From the NCBI GenBank assembly GCA_030280995.1, contig JASXTE010000012.1:14313001-14377000 (forward strand): a stretch of DNA of 64,000 bases. Direction: 5' to 3'. The stretch is from Hemileia vastatrix (lineage: Eukaryota; Basidiomycota; Pucciniomycetes; Pucciniales; Zaghouaniaceae). Each line of letters starts with the position of its first letter. The stretch's first letter is position 1. Both the position numbers and the translations under genes were made by a program. The notes beneath the pieces are model-generated. The model was given only the letters and a program-made list of their open reading frames with translations. It was not told where the DNA came from and did not search any database. Shown here piece by piece: positions 32,901 through 43,370 of the stretch.

Positions 32901-33617
32901 ACTTGATTTAATGGCTTCAACGTTGATTTGGTCTTCCTCATCATCTTTGAGAGAATTAGTCGAGGGAAAACCAGAGTTGAGAGAGCATAATTTAACTACT
33001 TCGAGGCAATTTAAATCCTCTTTGAGTGAAGTGATCGAGCTAGAAGGGTTAGCCAATTGCTCATTTAGAGAAAGATCAGATGCTTGCAAGTCATCTGGCA
33101 GAGATTTGTCCTCTAGCAGGACATTGTCAGGGGGGTTGTTTAACTCCCTATTGACTCGCATTGAAGAATCAGAAATATACTTAGCGCGTCGGGTGATCAA
33201 TCCCTGTGACCAATAAATTTCAGGATTCCAGTGCATTGAAAATTCATGGCCAAGGATGGTATCGTCCATTCTTGGGGCGTCCAAGACTTATAATTCCCAC
33301 TCAAAGGAGGGAAAATTCAGAATCTTGAAGATCCATAAAACTTTCTTACTTACCCAATATTTGGGTTCCTCTGATTTGACCAAATAAATTGGATTTTGAT
33401 TGATATCTGTGAATTTCAGCTTTAACTTCTCGTCAAAAGATAAACTGACAAAAGAAATTGAAGCTCCAGAGTCTATAAGACAACTGAAGGGGGTATCCTC
33501 CTTGAAAAGAATGAATCTCAAGCGGTTTAAGGCAACTCCAGTCCTTAAGACATGGAGGTTCTGTGCACTGGGAGAGATAATATAGTTTGCTTTGCACACA
33601 AGTAAACTATCTACTAG
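29977..33617 (-). pseudogene. Gypsy-2 Pol, decayed
   Basis: It is collinear with the Gypsy-1 Pol. Protease CLIDSGAS is kept (33599 downward). RT has VYLDDILI (near 32330), followed by frame breaks. RNase H, the integrase zinc region (HDSPLAGHFGVDKTYQ, CYECNRN), the integrase core (ISDRG near 30820) and the chromodomain tail are all recognisable in separate frames. CTT TGA ATG occurs at the same site as the Gypsy-1 UGA. At least eight breaks separate the open pieces (33599-33288, 33284-32829, 32574-32302, 32165-31758, 31464-30796 and others). Confidence 0.9.
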
Positions 33618-34780
33618 TTTTTTGACCTTGAACTAGTACCTTCTCTTTCCTTCAACTTTACACAATCTTCTAGCTTGTGCTTACCCCCATAATACATACA
33701 TAACCCATTATCTGCTTGTCTTTTCCTCTCAGCTTCTTTAAGTTCCCCTTTTTGATCCAGTACCTTACTGACATTGCCTGGGGTCGAGCTTTTTGGTCAA
33801 GGTTTGTCCTTTCCCTTAGTGGGTTTGGATTGAGTTGAGATGGATTGAGTTGTCCATGGGTGTGAAGAAGGTCCCGATTTAAAATTTAGGCCTTGAGATT
33901 TGTTGGCGTATCGACGACGTTTTAGTTGTCCTTGGTAAACGCCGTTGAGTTTGAGGGTTCGATCCATTAAATCTGTTAAAGTAGCCATCTTCTGAACATG
34001 AAGATTTAATTGATCCAGAATCCTTGAAGGAAGTCCCTTTTTGAAATGATAATTTAGGGCAGCATCATTCCAACCTACTCGAGTTTGAAGTGCTCTGAAG
34101 TTTGAAATATATTCAGAGGCTTTAACATTATCACTCATGTGGAGAAAATCCAGTTCACTTTCTGCGTTGTCATTTTCATTAGGGTCACCAAGAAATTTAA
34201 AGAGTTGGTCTTTGAAATTTCCCCAGTTATTAATGAGTAAGTGGGTTTCTGTCAAAGAGAGAATCAGAAGATAAGGTTTGAACCACCTTGCTGATTTTTC
34301 AGCTAGGAATGAAGAAGCGTAAACAACCTTCGATTGGTCGTTATGGAACAGGAGCTTGTAGGTTTGCAAGAAGGGGCGCAATCTGTCTGGATGTTCTCAA
34401 TCAAATTTATCAGGAGTATTCATGGAAGGAGTTTTGAATTTTGATCCCTCCAAAGACGTTGGATTTGAAAGGGGTTTCATGAAAAGTCTCATGAAGTCTT
34501 CCAGAGAATTTGATGGTCCAGGTTACGAAGGCTGACCAGAAGGGTGAGTAGCAGGGGCAGATGGTGCCTCATGCATTGTATCCTCTCCTTTTTCTTCCTT
34601 GCTAGAATCATCAAAATTGTGTGAAATGTCTTCTACAGATTGGACTGAGTGTCCCCGTTCCCTAAGGTTGAGAGGTTCCAGGGAGTGAGTGCCGGAAACA
34701 GGCCATGTGCCTGTTGGCCTACCTCTGGCCCAAGCCCTATTAGTAGCGCCCATAGGAGGAGTGCATTGAACAGGTGCCAT
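33614..34780 (-). pseudogene. Gypsy-2 Gag, decayed
   Basis: It starts MAPVQCTPPMGAT at 34780 and is broken near 34523 and 34385 before the capsid block (KVVYASSFLAEKSARWF, FLHMSDN). The second Cys of the zinc knuckle is Tyr (CMYYGGKHKLEDC). The slippery heptamer followed by TAG is retained at 33617-33623 and 33614-33616. It is clearly homologous to the Gypsy-1 Gag. Confidence 0.9.
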
Positions 34781-34856
34781 TTAAAGAATTTAAAACACCT
34801 GAAAAAAAGGAGGTAGTAGTGCCAAATAATGAGAACTACGTAGAAATAAATTATAC

Positions 34857-35669
34857 TTTCACCGGACGACCTAGGAACAAGGTCAAGGGTGTTCCTAGAA
34901 GTGAGATGGAGGGAGTAGTTTTAGAAACTTCTTTGGTGCACAGAGGAAATGTTTGAGAAAGTGATTCAAAGATGACTTGAAGGAAGAGCTACTGCTTTGA
35001 GATATGTTCAATAAGAATTCTAATATAATTTTAAGGGAATATTAATATTCTTAAGATCCCACAAAGGGTTGGAAAACTTAATAATCAAATATTGAAGTTT
35101 TAGAAATGATTACTGAGAAAAATAAGGAAATTTACAATAATAATGATTTAACCTGAATCTTTACCACTATTAACTATATATACATTTTTTTATAATTTAA
35201 TTCTAAAGAAATATTGAACTAAAATCCAACCCCTTTTATATCCATTACTCCTCCTCACATTGACCTCATATTTATCCATCATTCTGCCCACCACAGACCA
35301 CCAAAAATACACCCGTTACACCTGGACCCTCCTCACTAACATCCTTTAACCCTTTAATCCTCCACTAACCATCCCATCCATGCTCACTATCCCTTTTAAT
35401 GACCCACAGATACTTATTAAACCTTTTGAGGAATATTAAATTAACTATTACTCTGTGCATTGCGTATCAAAGAAAAGACTAAACACACTATTGAGAGATT
35501 GACTAATTTAGATTTAAAGTTTAGATTAGCACGGTTGAATAGTGAGCACACGAAGGATAGTCGCAGTTGCTATGTAGAATTGTTTTCTGCACTTCGAGTA
35601 TGGATTTAGACCACTGTATTATTGATTTAATGAGCTGCTTTTGCCTCGAGTGTCACATGGCGCGTGACA
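34857..35669 (-). repeat. Gypsy-2 right LTR (813 bp)
   Basis: It starts TTTCACCGGACGACC (TGTC has become TTTC) and ends GGCGCGTGACA. It contains the ~98-bp segment missing from the left LTR. The terminal hairpin is only partly kept (GTCACATGGCGCGTGAC). Confidence 0.9.
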
Positions 35670-35674
35670 TATTA

Positions 35675-35830
35675 CTGGGTTCCCCAAAGCCATAATCTCT
35701 GACAGAGACCCTAAGTTTACTTCAGAGTTCTGGAAATCTTTGATGGAAGTATCTGCTTGTCAATTGAAATTTTCTACAGCACACACCACAGGAAATCTTG
35801 GGGTGAATTGCTAGAAATACCCTCTCCTGA
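35675..35830 (+). pseudogene. Gypsy-3 pol, part 3 (end of integrase core)
   Basis: This continues the integrase interrupted at 27333: TGFPKAIISDRDPKFTSEFW contains the second catalytic Asp, and CQLKFSTAHTTG follows. The usual QTDGQ...E block is missing (a short deletion), and similarity stops near 35830. It is the last recognisable part of this old element. Confidence 0.8.
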
Positions 35831-36708
35831 AAATTAGAGTGTCCCTTAATTATGCCAGGTTTATGAATACTTTATAAACATAAGTAAATTAGAGTTAGAT
35901 TTACATTTATTCTCAGATTGGTCCAAAAATGAAACTCAATTGATCTCAAGTTATGCATAAGTTGATCAACTATAACCATGATTTTATCCTTCATTGAGCA
36001 CACATTGAGCACACATTTATCCAAAATAAGCTTTTGATTTACAATATTATTATCAATTTAGAGGAAGAAAATTATTCCTTAACATACCTAATCATTACTT
36101 TTCATTCAAAAGATAAACCATAGAATTATGAAAGTAAATTTAATTTACAATAATAATATCTTTTACTACATAATTGTAACAATAGATAAATTTAGCAAAT
36201 TTTTTTATCACAAATATTAATAACTATAGGGATTGAAATAACTAATGCCCTTCCTATTTTCAATTTTTAAAAAGATTATAGTCACTTCTCACTTCTAATC
36301 TATAAAGTCTTTTCAAAACTAAATTTGTATAATTTTTTAAATTTTACCTAAAACATAAGACCTACAGGCTATTGAAAATAAAATATTCAGTTACTTAACT
36401 AAAAGAAAAATTCATATTTAAATAAAAATAAAAATAGTTTTTAAAGTGTATAACTTGAATGGTTGTTATGGAATGTAATATGCAACTTTTCCTATTTAAA
36501 TATTTAATGCTTATATAAATCACTTTCCCAAGTTTTGGTATGAGTAAATGTGAAATAGTAACTGCATTTAAAAGTGGAAACCAATATAATGACAAAAATA
36601 TTTACAAAATTTATTTCAATTTAATATTTATCTGTAAAAAATTTTGAAATTAATATTTTATTCATCTTCTTAAGGATCTCTTCCGCCTCCTCTACCCATC
36701 TAATTTTT
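35831..36708. other. AT-rich spacer, no gene recognised
   Basis: I see no convincing coding sequence or element ends. The minus-strand open frame 36395-36595 is short and low in complexity. It is probably decayed flank of Gypsy-3 plus the target region of the next element. Confidence 0.5.
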
Positions 36709-37499
36709 AATAGGGGGTCTCAAACTTGAACAAATATGCCTAGTGGATTTAATTTGAAAACCACCACATAAACACACCATGAAACATGGCTGATTTGGTA
36801 CATAAGATCTTAAACATGGTGTCAAATATGTCCTACTTTAGTGAAAATTTTCCAACCACAGCACAGCCAAACAATCTAAAGATCCTCCCAATTCACCACA
36901 AATCACATCTTTTCCCTCCCACTTTTTTAATTAAAATTTTTACACATGGTGCCCAAGTAAATTTTGAGCTTTTCATTACTTTCTTTATCAACGATTCCTG
37001 AACAAATTTATATCCTCAAAACTTAGTCATTATGCCAAGAACACTACAAGATTTTCAACCCAACCCTTTAAAATCCTTTTTTCATGCTCTCAAAATGATC
37101 AAGTTGCATGTACTTTTCACTTGGGATTGTTTTTTTTTCATATTGACTTTTATTTTGAATTTTCACTGAAATCATAATTTTTCCCTTCCTGATTCATTTT
37201 GGTTAATCATCTCAACATGAAGTTGGATATTTCAGAAATTGCTTAATTTATCATTCTTTCTGTTTTTCAATGATCCCTCATATCCTTCTATTCATCTTCT
37301 CTCACTTCCTTAACTCTTCTTCTGTTTCTTTTATCCATCACTTCCTGAACTTCTATCTGGTCCTTTTACATTTTTGAAGACATCTCATCAGGTAAGTCAT
37401 CCTCCCACCATCTTATTTTCAATTTTAACTGATGTTCATTATCTGAATATGTTTTTGTTATTGTTTCTATTTTATTTTTTGTTTTCTCAAATCACATTT

Positions 37500-38290
37500 C
37501 CACTTTTAAGAAGGTCCTACAGAAGCCTAGCTCTCATATCCACCAAGCAACATCTGATTTGGCTCACTGGTTGTTGAGATATTTATCATCCACTTGGCTC
37601 AAACTTACATCAACTATATTTTAATCTTCTCAAGTAGGTCTTACTCTGGAACAAATATAATACTTATAAAAAACATAGGTAGCTAAAATATATCTTTTTA
37701 GACCATTGATAATACCTGGATTTAATTTTTATAACCCTTTTTTGATTTTCTTTTAAGTCAAAAGAAAAGGTCAGAAATAGGGTTAGGGTTTTTTAAATAA
37801 CATATCCTTTTGTTGGATGAATCTCCAGAATCATGGATTTTTTTTCCAGAAAATGGTGTTAAATTTGGTCCAGTGGTTGCTGAGATAACTGCTTCCAATG
37901 TTGAATCTTGTTTCATGGACAAATTTACATTTTTCAAGTTCAATGTTGCATAATATGCATATAGGGCTTATGTGATCTATTTCAAATAATACCTCAGGCT
38001 TTTGGCTCTGATTTGATCAGCTAAATATTAGTTTTGGATGAGTCCTTCCTATTTTGTAAATTTTTTATGAGGATGAATATTACCATTTGCTGAATTTTGG
38101 CTCATTCAAATCTCACATTATTTTGATTAAAGGTTCTCTATAGGCATGAATTTCATTTTCAGAAAGCATAATCAATTTTGGCTCAAAAATTTCTGAGATA
38201 TCTACTTTTAAAGTTGAGTCTTTTTATGTAAACTAATTTACATTTTTGAATATCGCATTTCTGTAATATGCATGTTTTTTCTGATACTTT
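37500..38290 (+). repeat. Three diverged ~300-bp tandem repeats
   Basis: Each unit contains a phrase like TTTGG(C/T)(T/C)CA...GTTG(T/C)TGAGATA followed 60-90 bp later by AAATTTACATTTTTCAA and GCATAATATGCAT. Units are centred near 37560, 37875 and 38190. They are strongly diverged and I see no reading frame in them. Confidence 0.45.
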
Positions 38291-38408
38291 TCATTGTACC
38301 ACTCCCAATGTATGTCAATTCCTCAACTGTTTTTAATCATTTTTTCCCTCAATTTTTCTTCTTTATAAATCATTTTTCCTTGATTTTTTGATGTTTTGGA
38401 TTTTTTCA

Positions 38409-38612
38409 GGAGATGGCATCATCAAATCTATTTGGAACTCTTCTCAGCATAATCATCAATCAAAAATCCAAGAGATAATCATCAAACTACCAAGGAAACT
38501 CCTGGTTTGATATCTTGTAAAAATAGCTCCCATTTTTTTGGAATCTTGTGAAACACTTACTCATTTTGGTTTTTCATTCCAGATTAACCAAAGTCTGATA
38601 AACCAGGTAAGT
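38409..38612 (+). pseudogene. Tet-like oxygenase fragment in the shortened Harbinger-like element
   Basis: After a TTTTCAGG acceptor-like site, the translation DGIIKSIWNSSQHNHQ and, in a shifted frame, NHQTTKETPGLISC and THFGFSFQINQSLINQV align with the C-terminal part of the relic at 19946-20100 (GIIKTVWNSS, NHQTTKAPPGLESC, THFDFSFQISQ). The distal iron-binding His lies in NHQTTK. The N-terminal two thirds, including the H-x-D pair, are missing. A small tandem duplication around 38440-38485 (AATCATCAA repeated) causes the frame change. Confidence 0.65.
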
Positions 38613-38969
38613 AAAGCAAGGGGGAAGGGCCCTTTTTATAGTAAATCTCTAGGGAGGGGTTCCAAATATGGTAATTAGAAGATTTTCCTTTTTTTTTATT
38701 TCATAAATTTTTAAATTATCAATTATTAAATATAATCAATCAAATGAAACTTTTGTGCAATTTAGCCTTGCTGCTGTATAAATTTGTTCATTTAATTATT
38801 TATTTGTATTGAATGGATGAATTGTCAATACATTGCTTGTCATATGATTTATTTGGCTTTGGTCACATCTGGAATAATTAGAAGGTGGAATTGTGAATCC
38901 CATTACTTTTACTTGGCTGATTATATTTTTTTATTGATTTATTTAAGAATTTATGAAATTAAAATGAAA

Positions 38970-39215
38970 ATTTGGTAATCTTTACCCCCTCCCACAGTAA
39001 ATTGCAGAGGGAGGTATTGTGATTTTTTTTTCTTACATTAATTTTTTTGGCATGAAAAAAATGGAAATCACCACCCCCTCCCACAGCAAAATTCAGCATG
39101 AGGTATTTCCATTTTTTTTCAGACATAAAAATTTTTTTGGCATGAAAAAAATGTCAATCACCACCCCCTAATATAGTGAAACCCAGGGGAGGGTATTGCA
39201 AAATTTCTAGATTTA
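38970..39215. repeat. Three copies of an ACCCCCTC...GGGAGGTATT block
   Basis: Copies near 38975-39035, 39060-39125 and 39150-39210 each read CAC(C)CCCTCCCACAG...AAATTCAG...GAGGTATT. Two related copies occur at 20455-20615 in the larger element. Each unit is a weak palindrome (ACCCCCTCCC against GGGAGGTATT). Role unknown. Confidence 0.6.
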
Positions 39216-40427
39216 GAAAAATAAAATTTGTTAATTCATGTATCTTGTGCATAAGGGTTGGTTAATGAAGCTGTTGAAAAACCATATTTAACCAAATTAT
39301 TAATAGAAATCCAGAATGAATTTTAGTCATGTAGATATGGAGAGAAACATTACTTATAATTTAAATACAAAACATTTAATCAACTGGAATCCTAAAAAAT
39401 AGCAAGAGTAGACACATGCAATGTATATAAGAGAGATTCGAAGCCTTTTTTACAATCAAAATATTTATTTCCATCTCTGATCTGGAAGCGGTTTTCAAGA
39501 TTGGTAAATGTGCCACCATTTCAATTTGAACTAAAATGACAAAGTGAAACACAGATTTGAATAGGAGGATATCTTTATGGACAACAAGAATCATTTCTGA
39601 AAATTTAGTGATCTATTATCAGTTCAAGTAACTGAGAAAGAAAGGCAAGGTTGTGCAAAATATCTGTTTTAAGCTAATTTCAGGAATGCTTTAAAGAACC
39701 TCAAGGTTAAATTGTGGTTGGTGTTTTATGAAAAGTGTTCTGGAATATAAGTGGTTATTATTCAGCATGTCACACATGTAAGCCAAGTTAATTTCAGCAT
39801 TGGAGTTGGTATCTGAGTTAACCAATAGATCCAGGGCTAGAGTGGTAGACGTTATTTATAGTTTACAATGGACTGAAAGAGGAATTTTAGTGAATGGTGA
39901 TGAAGACTAAGGGTGATTGTATGAGGAAGTGGCTGCTTAAGTGGTGGGAAGTCACGTTTTTCACATTTTGAATAATAAGCCCTTAAGAATTAGGTGAAAA
40001 AGAATCTAAGGAGATTGCTTGTCTGTACCTAGTGATGACTAATCAAGATGAAGGAGAGAAGTGTTTTGATGTCTTTTTCTTCCCAAAAGAAGGTGTGTTT
40101 GAGGTCAAAAACACCATCAAAATACACCTGTCTTGGGCAGGTGTATTTCATTTTCTGATGTGGTGTTTGGCAATTTTTTATGGTGTGTTTATGTGGAATA
40201 TTTTATCAATTTTGAGACCCCCTAATTTAATCCATCCCATCTCATTTTCATAGAAAATATCTATTGTTTTTAGAACTCTCCTTATCAGCAATGTCCCATT
40301 TTATTTTTAAGCTATTAATCCCTTCATCAATCCTCTACCACCCATAATTCATAATGTATCAAAGAATAGGCATTTTATATTTCCTCTAAACTTTTTTACA
40401 ACATTTCAAATGTCAGATAACACTATG

Positions 40428-40920
40428 AGCCAGGAGGAGCCTGGCTATTAATAATTTAATTAAACGAAAAAAAATAACCTGAGCCACAGGAAGTGGCTCG
40501 GGATTGAAAACAAAAAAATAGCTTCCAGCTTTAATCTGGCAGCCTTTAATAAAAAAATAAGAACAAAATTGACCAAAGCCACTAAAAGTGGCTTTGGTCA
40601 AATTTATAATACATCTTTCAGGCAGTTTAAAACTGCCTGCAAGATTTTGGGTTTAAAAGAAAGAAAAGTTGCATGCAGCAACTTTGCTTGCTTTTTTTTT
40701 ATATTATTGACTTGCAGCCAGTATAAAACTGGCTGCACGTTATTTTTTAAAGCAACCAAAGTCGCTTGTAGTGACTTTGTTTGCAAAATGTTTTTTGCAT
40801 CTACCAGCCAGATAACACTGGCTGAGAGGTTTTAAGGTGAGATTTGAGCAGTGGATGTTGCTTTAAGCAATATTGGTTACTATAAAAAATAAACTACCAG
40901 TCAGGGGAAGCCTGGATGGT
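40428..40920. repeat. Regular array of 11 short hairpins, ~47-bp period
   Basis: Hairpin centres lie near 40437, 40490, 40532, 40585, 40629, 40675, 40725, 40768, 40814, 40864 and 40908, so steps are 42-53 bp. Examples: AGCCAGG/CCTGGCT (40428-40446, loop AGGAG), GAGCCAC/GTGGCTC (40481-40499), TGACCAAAGCCAC/GTGGCTTTGGTCA (40570-40600, loop TAAAA), CAGGCAGT/ACTGCCTG (40619-40639), AAAGTTGC/GCAACTTT (40665-40685), TGCAGCCAGT/ACTGGCTGCA (40713-40737). Nine of the eleven loops are 5 nt. Stem sequences differ but arms match within each hairpin. Spacers are AT-rich and unrelated. There is no ORF of note, so a structural DNA or RNA role, or a palindrome-generating process, is possible. Confidence 0.85.
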
Positions 40921-40923
40921 TTG

Positions 40924-42733
40924 AATTAATAAGAAATAAGATGAGTTGAGATATTGAAATTTGCGCTACTCTTTTACATGCCATTTGGCATTAATTTTTT
41001 GATAGTGTGAAATGTATATGTGCATAATTAAAAATCAAAGCCAGAAAAAGAGGTATTGGATATTTTTAAATGCCAAAACTTATATACCCAGTTTGAAGAT
41101 ATTTGAAATATCAGAATACTGATTTTGTGTGCAGATTGTTTTGCAGAAATATATACTTGGTTGTTAACTCTTTTGTAGCCAAATGTCAACTTAGTGGCAA
41201 AAAAATAATAAGTGATAAAAAAGATGTCCATAACAGCTGAAGGTTAGTTTTACAACCTTATGTGAACAAATGATATGGATAAGTGGATTGAATTTGAAAA
41301 ATAAGTGAAAATAAATATTTATTTCATCCGTGTGAAACTATCCGAGTCATTGGTTCCTTGAATTATACATTGTTAAACCCTATAAAAATAAGCTGTAAAA
41401 ACAATATGTAAGTTTTAATTAAAAGCATGTGAAAATGTTTTGTCATCATTTGTACAATATATTTCTGTGTAAAATCCTGTTGCATATATGCCTTATGAAA
41501 GTCACTGCATTCCATGCAACCAGCTTCAGTAACTTGCATGTTTCTATACGCATAACTGTGAGAAAATTTTCATCCAATTGGCAAATTTTCTACTTCTATC
41601 CTTCCACTTACAAGAGACAGGTTATTATAATAATTAGCTTTCCATCTGTTTCACTTAAGAGTTTTTTATTTTGGTTTGTCCCTTATACTTGTTTCTTAAG
41701 TAAAAATATTAATTTCACTTTGAATATAAGTTCAACTTTTAGGGAATCCATTTTTCTCAATCATTAGGTTTGCCACCAAATTAACTTGTTTACAGATTAC
41801 TAACTTTGATTGTTGGTATTTTACTCTCCTTGTAAATCTCTTTAAAAAATAAAAAAAATAGAACTGATGATTGTTTTTAACTCTTGTCAGCTTGATCTCT
41901 AACTTGTCATAGTATAATCAAAAAGTTAATTTTTGGTTAGCATCCAAATTTTATTTTGTTTTTTCTTTCTCTTTTCATTTTTTTCATTCAATAAAAATGA
42001 TACTAATTTTTCTACAATAATCTATTCCTAAAAATTAAAATTAACAGATTATTTGTCCATTTATCAATCAATCAACTCCTACCAAAAGTTTTTTTTAAAT
42101 TTGAAGTAAGAATATCCTTTTTTTCACTATTTCATTTTTAAAGTATTTATTATTCTCAATAATTATATATTAAATAATTAAATAAAATAAAATATCATAG
42201 TATTCACATGTGTATGGGATCAATCTTTTTCTACATATCAATAATTTATTGTATTGGCCTCCTGTAATTCTATTAATGGTAGAGGCATAGTTGATTCTTG
42301 TTTAAGGAAACTATACCTTTCAACATTATAAATTATGTATATCTGGCAGTTTGATATATTATTGATATATGGAGAAAAATTAAATAAAGAATCAACACAT
42401 ACTTATGTATTATTTCTGTATTTATCATAATAATTTGGCATTGGATTTAAGCTTCACATTTAATTGTTTACATTTAGGGTATAGTTGAATCTTGTGTGCC
42501 CAAAGCATACGGTAGAATACTATACCTGTAAAAAAAATGAAGCTTTAATTCAAAATACTTATTTAATATTTTAAATGCAGCTAATACTCATGTTTTCTAC
42601 ATGCATGTTGGATATAATTTTTTATTTATTATTAAGAATATATAATGATTTTTTTTGGAGTTGTTAATTTTAACAATTGCATTCTTTTGCACTTTATTTA
42701 TTTATTTTTGAATTCAATTAATTTCTTATCTAT
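40924..42733. other. AT-rich spacer, no gene recognised
   Basis: No coding sequence can be supported. One more small inverted repeat (ATGCC/GGCAT, 40978-40991) lies 76 bp after the hairpin array. The open frame 41429-41767 is low in complexity and has no recognised family. Confidence 0.5.
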
Positions 42734-43370
42734 TACACTACAAGATGCAGGCTTCACAAAGTTTGTTTATAAAGAAAAATCACCAACGAGGAAAAAAATT
42801 AAACAACAAGCATGCAAAAAACATCAAGAATGCATTACTTAATGTTGAAAATTATGGTATTGAGACAGATGGAAAGAGTGAAAAATATTTTTCTAGGAGT
42901 TTTGTAAAAAATTTAGTTAATCCAGAACAGTATTTTACTTCAAATTCTAGCTGTTATATTTTCCATCCAATCTGCTCCTCAATTGCAAGTATATAGTGAA
43001 AACATTTTCTGTTGAAGATCTCATTTGATTAAACATTCTTGAAGCAAAAATTCAGTGCATCAAAGACTTTTTGTATTGGGAACATGGAGTTTTACAAAAT
43101 AAAGCTCATAAAAATGGTGGTGGATTTGGTAATATGTTTGTTTGTGGTCAGTGTTTAGATAGCAAAAAGTCTCTATTAATTTGTAAGTATTATATAGTTT
43201 TATTTATGAATAGTTTTAATCTATTATTATTTTAATTACTTTTATAGGTAAATATGCTTCTAAGCCCTTAGATTTGGCAGAGTATGATTGTTGCATGAAG
43301 GGAATAGAGTTATTCTTTAAATTTTTTAATCAAAACATATCTAATTTTAAGTATAAAGAAGCAGTAAAAC

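Larger units (their letters stand above)
27334..35669 (-). mobile_element. Decayed Ty3/gypsy chromovirus (Gypsy-2), inserted in Gypsy-3 integrase
   Basis: The element has the same architecture as Gypsy-1: LTRs at 27334-28047 and 34857-35669, minus-strand gag-pol with chromodomain, and the plus-strand Cys-rich gene next to the left LTR. The target duplication TATTA is perfect (27329-27333 and 35670-35674), and removing the element rejoins the Gypsy-3 integrase. The genes are broken by many stops and frameshifts. Compared with Gypsy-1, a large share of differences are CG in one and TG or CA in the other. The left LTR is shorter by about 98 bp through one internal deletion. Confidence 0.93.
36712..40223. 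mobile_element. Shortened Harbinger-like element (3.5 kb) related to the 7.1-kb element
   Basis: Inverted ends AGGGGGTCTCAAA(C/A)TTGA, about 29 bp with four mismatches, are flanked by AAT (36709-36711 and 40224-40226). The first bases resemble those of the 15356-22497 element (AGGGGGTGTCA). It has no transposase. It shares with the larger element the ~300-bp leader-like block (about 37085-37400), a Tet-like gene fragment (about 38409-38610) and three copies of the GGGGAGGGTATTG-type block (38970-39210). It looks like a deletion derivative that would depend on a related transposase. A perfect 11-bp-arm hairpin lies at 40120-40148 near the right end, and AAACACACCAT occurs inverted near both ends. 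Confidence 0.8.

Noticed and set aside
38409..38640. Independent small gene in the shortened Harbinger-like element
   Set aside because: It aligns with the C-terminal part of the Tet-like relic at 19946-20100, is frame-shifted and lacks the upstream catalytic residues.
40428..40920. CRISPR array
   Set aside because: Spacing is regular, but the repeats are different hairpins rather than one conserved repeat, spacers are AT-rich, and the context is a eukaryotic genome.
42736..42751. CACTACAAGATGCAGG as the terminus of a CACTA element belonging to the Tnp2 gene
   Set aside because: A matching TAGTG-type inverted end with a 3-bp duplication was not found; the closest sequence (ATAGTAGTG near 60980) does not pair beyond the first few bases, and a similar CACTACAAGAT occurs at 37044 in the same orientation.
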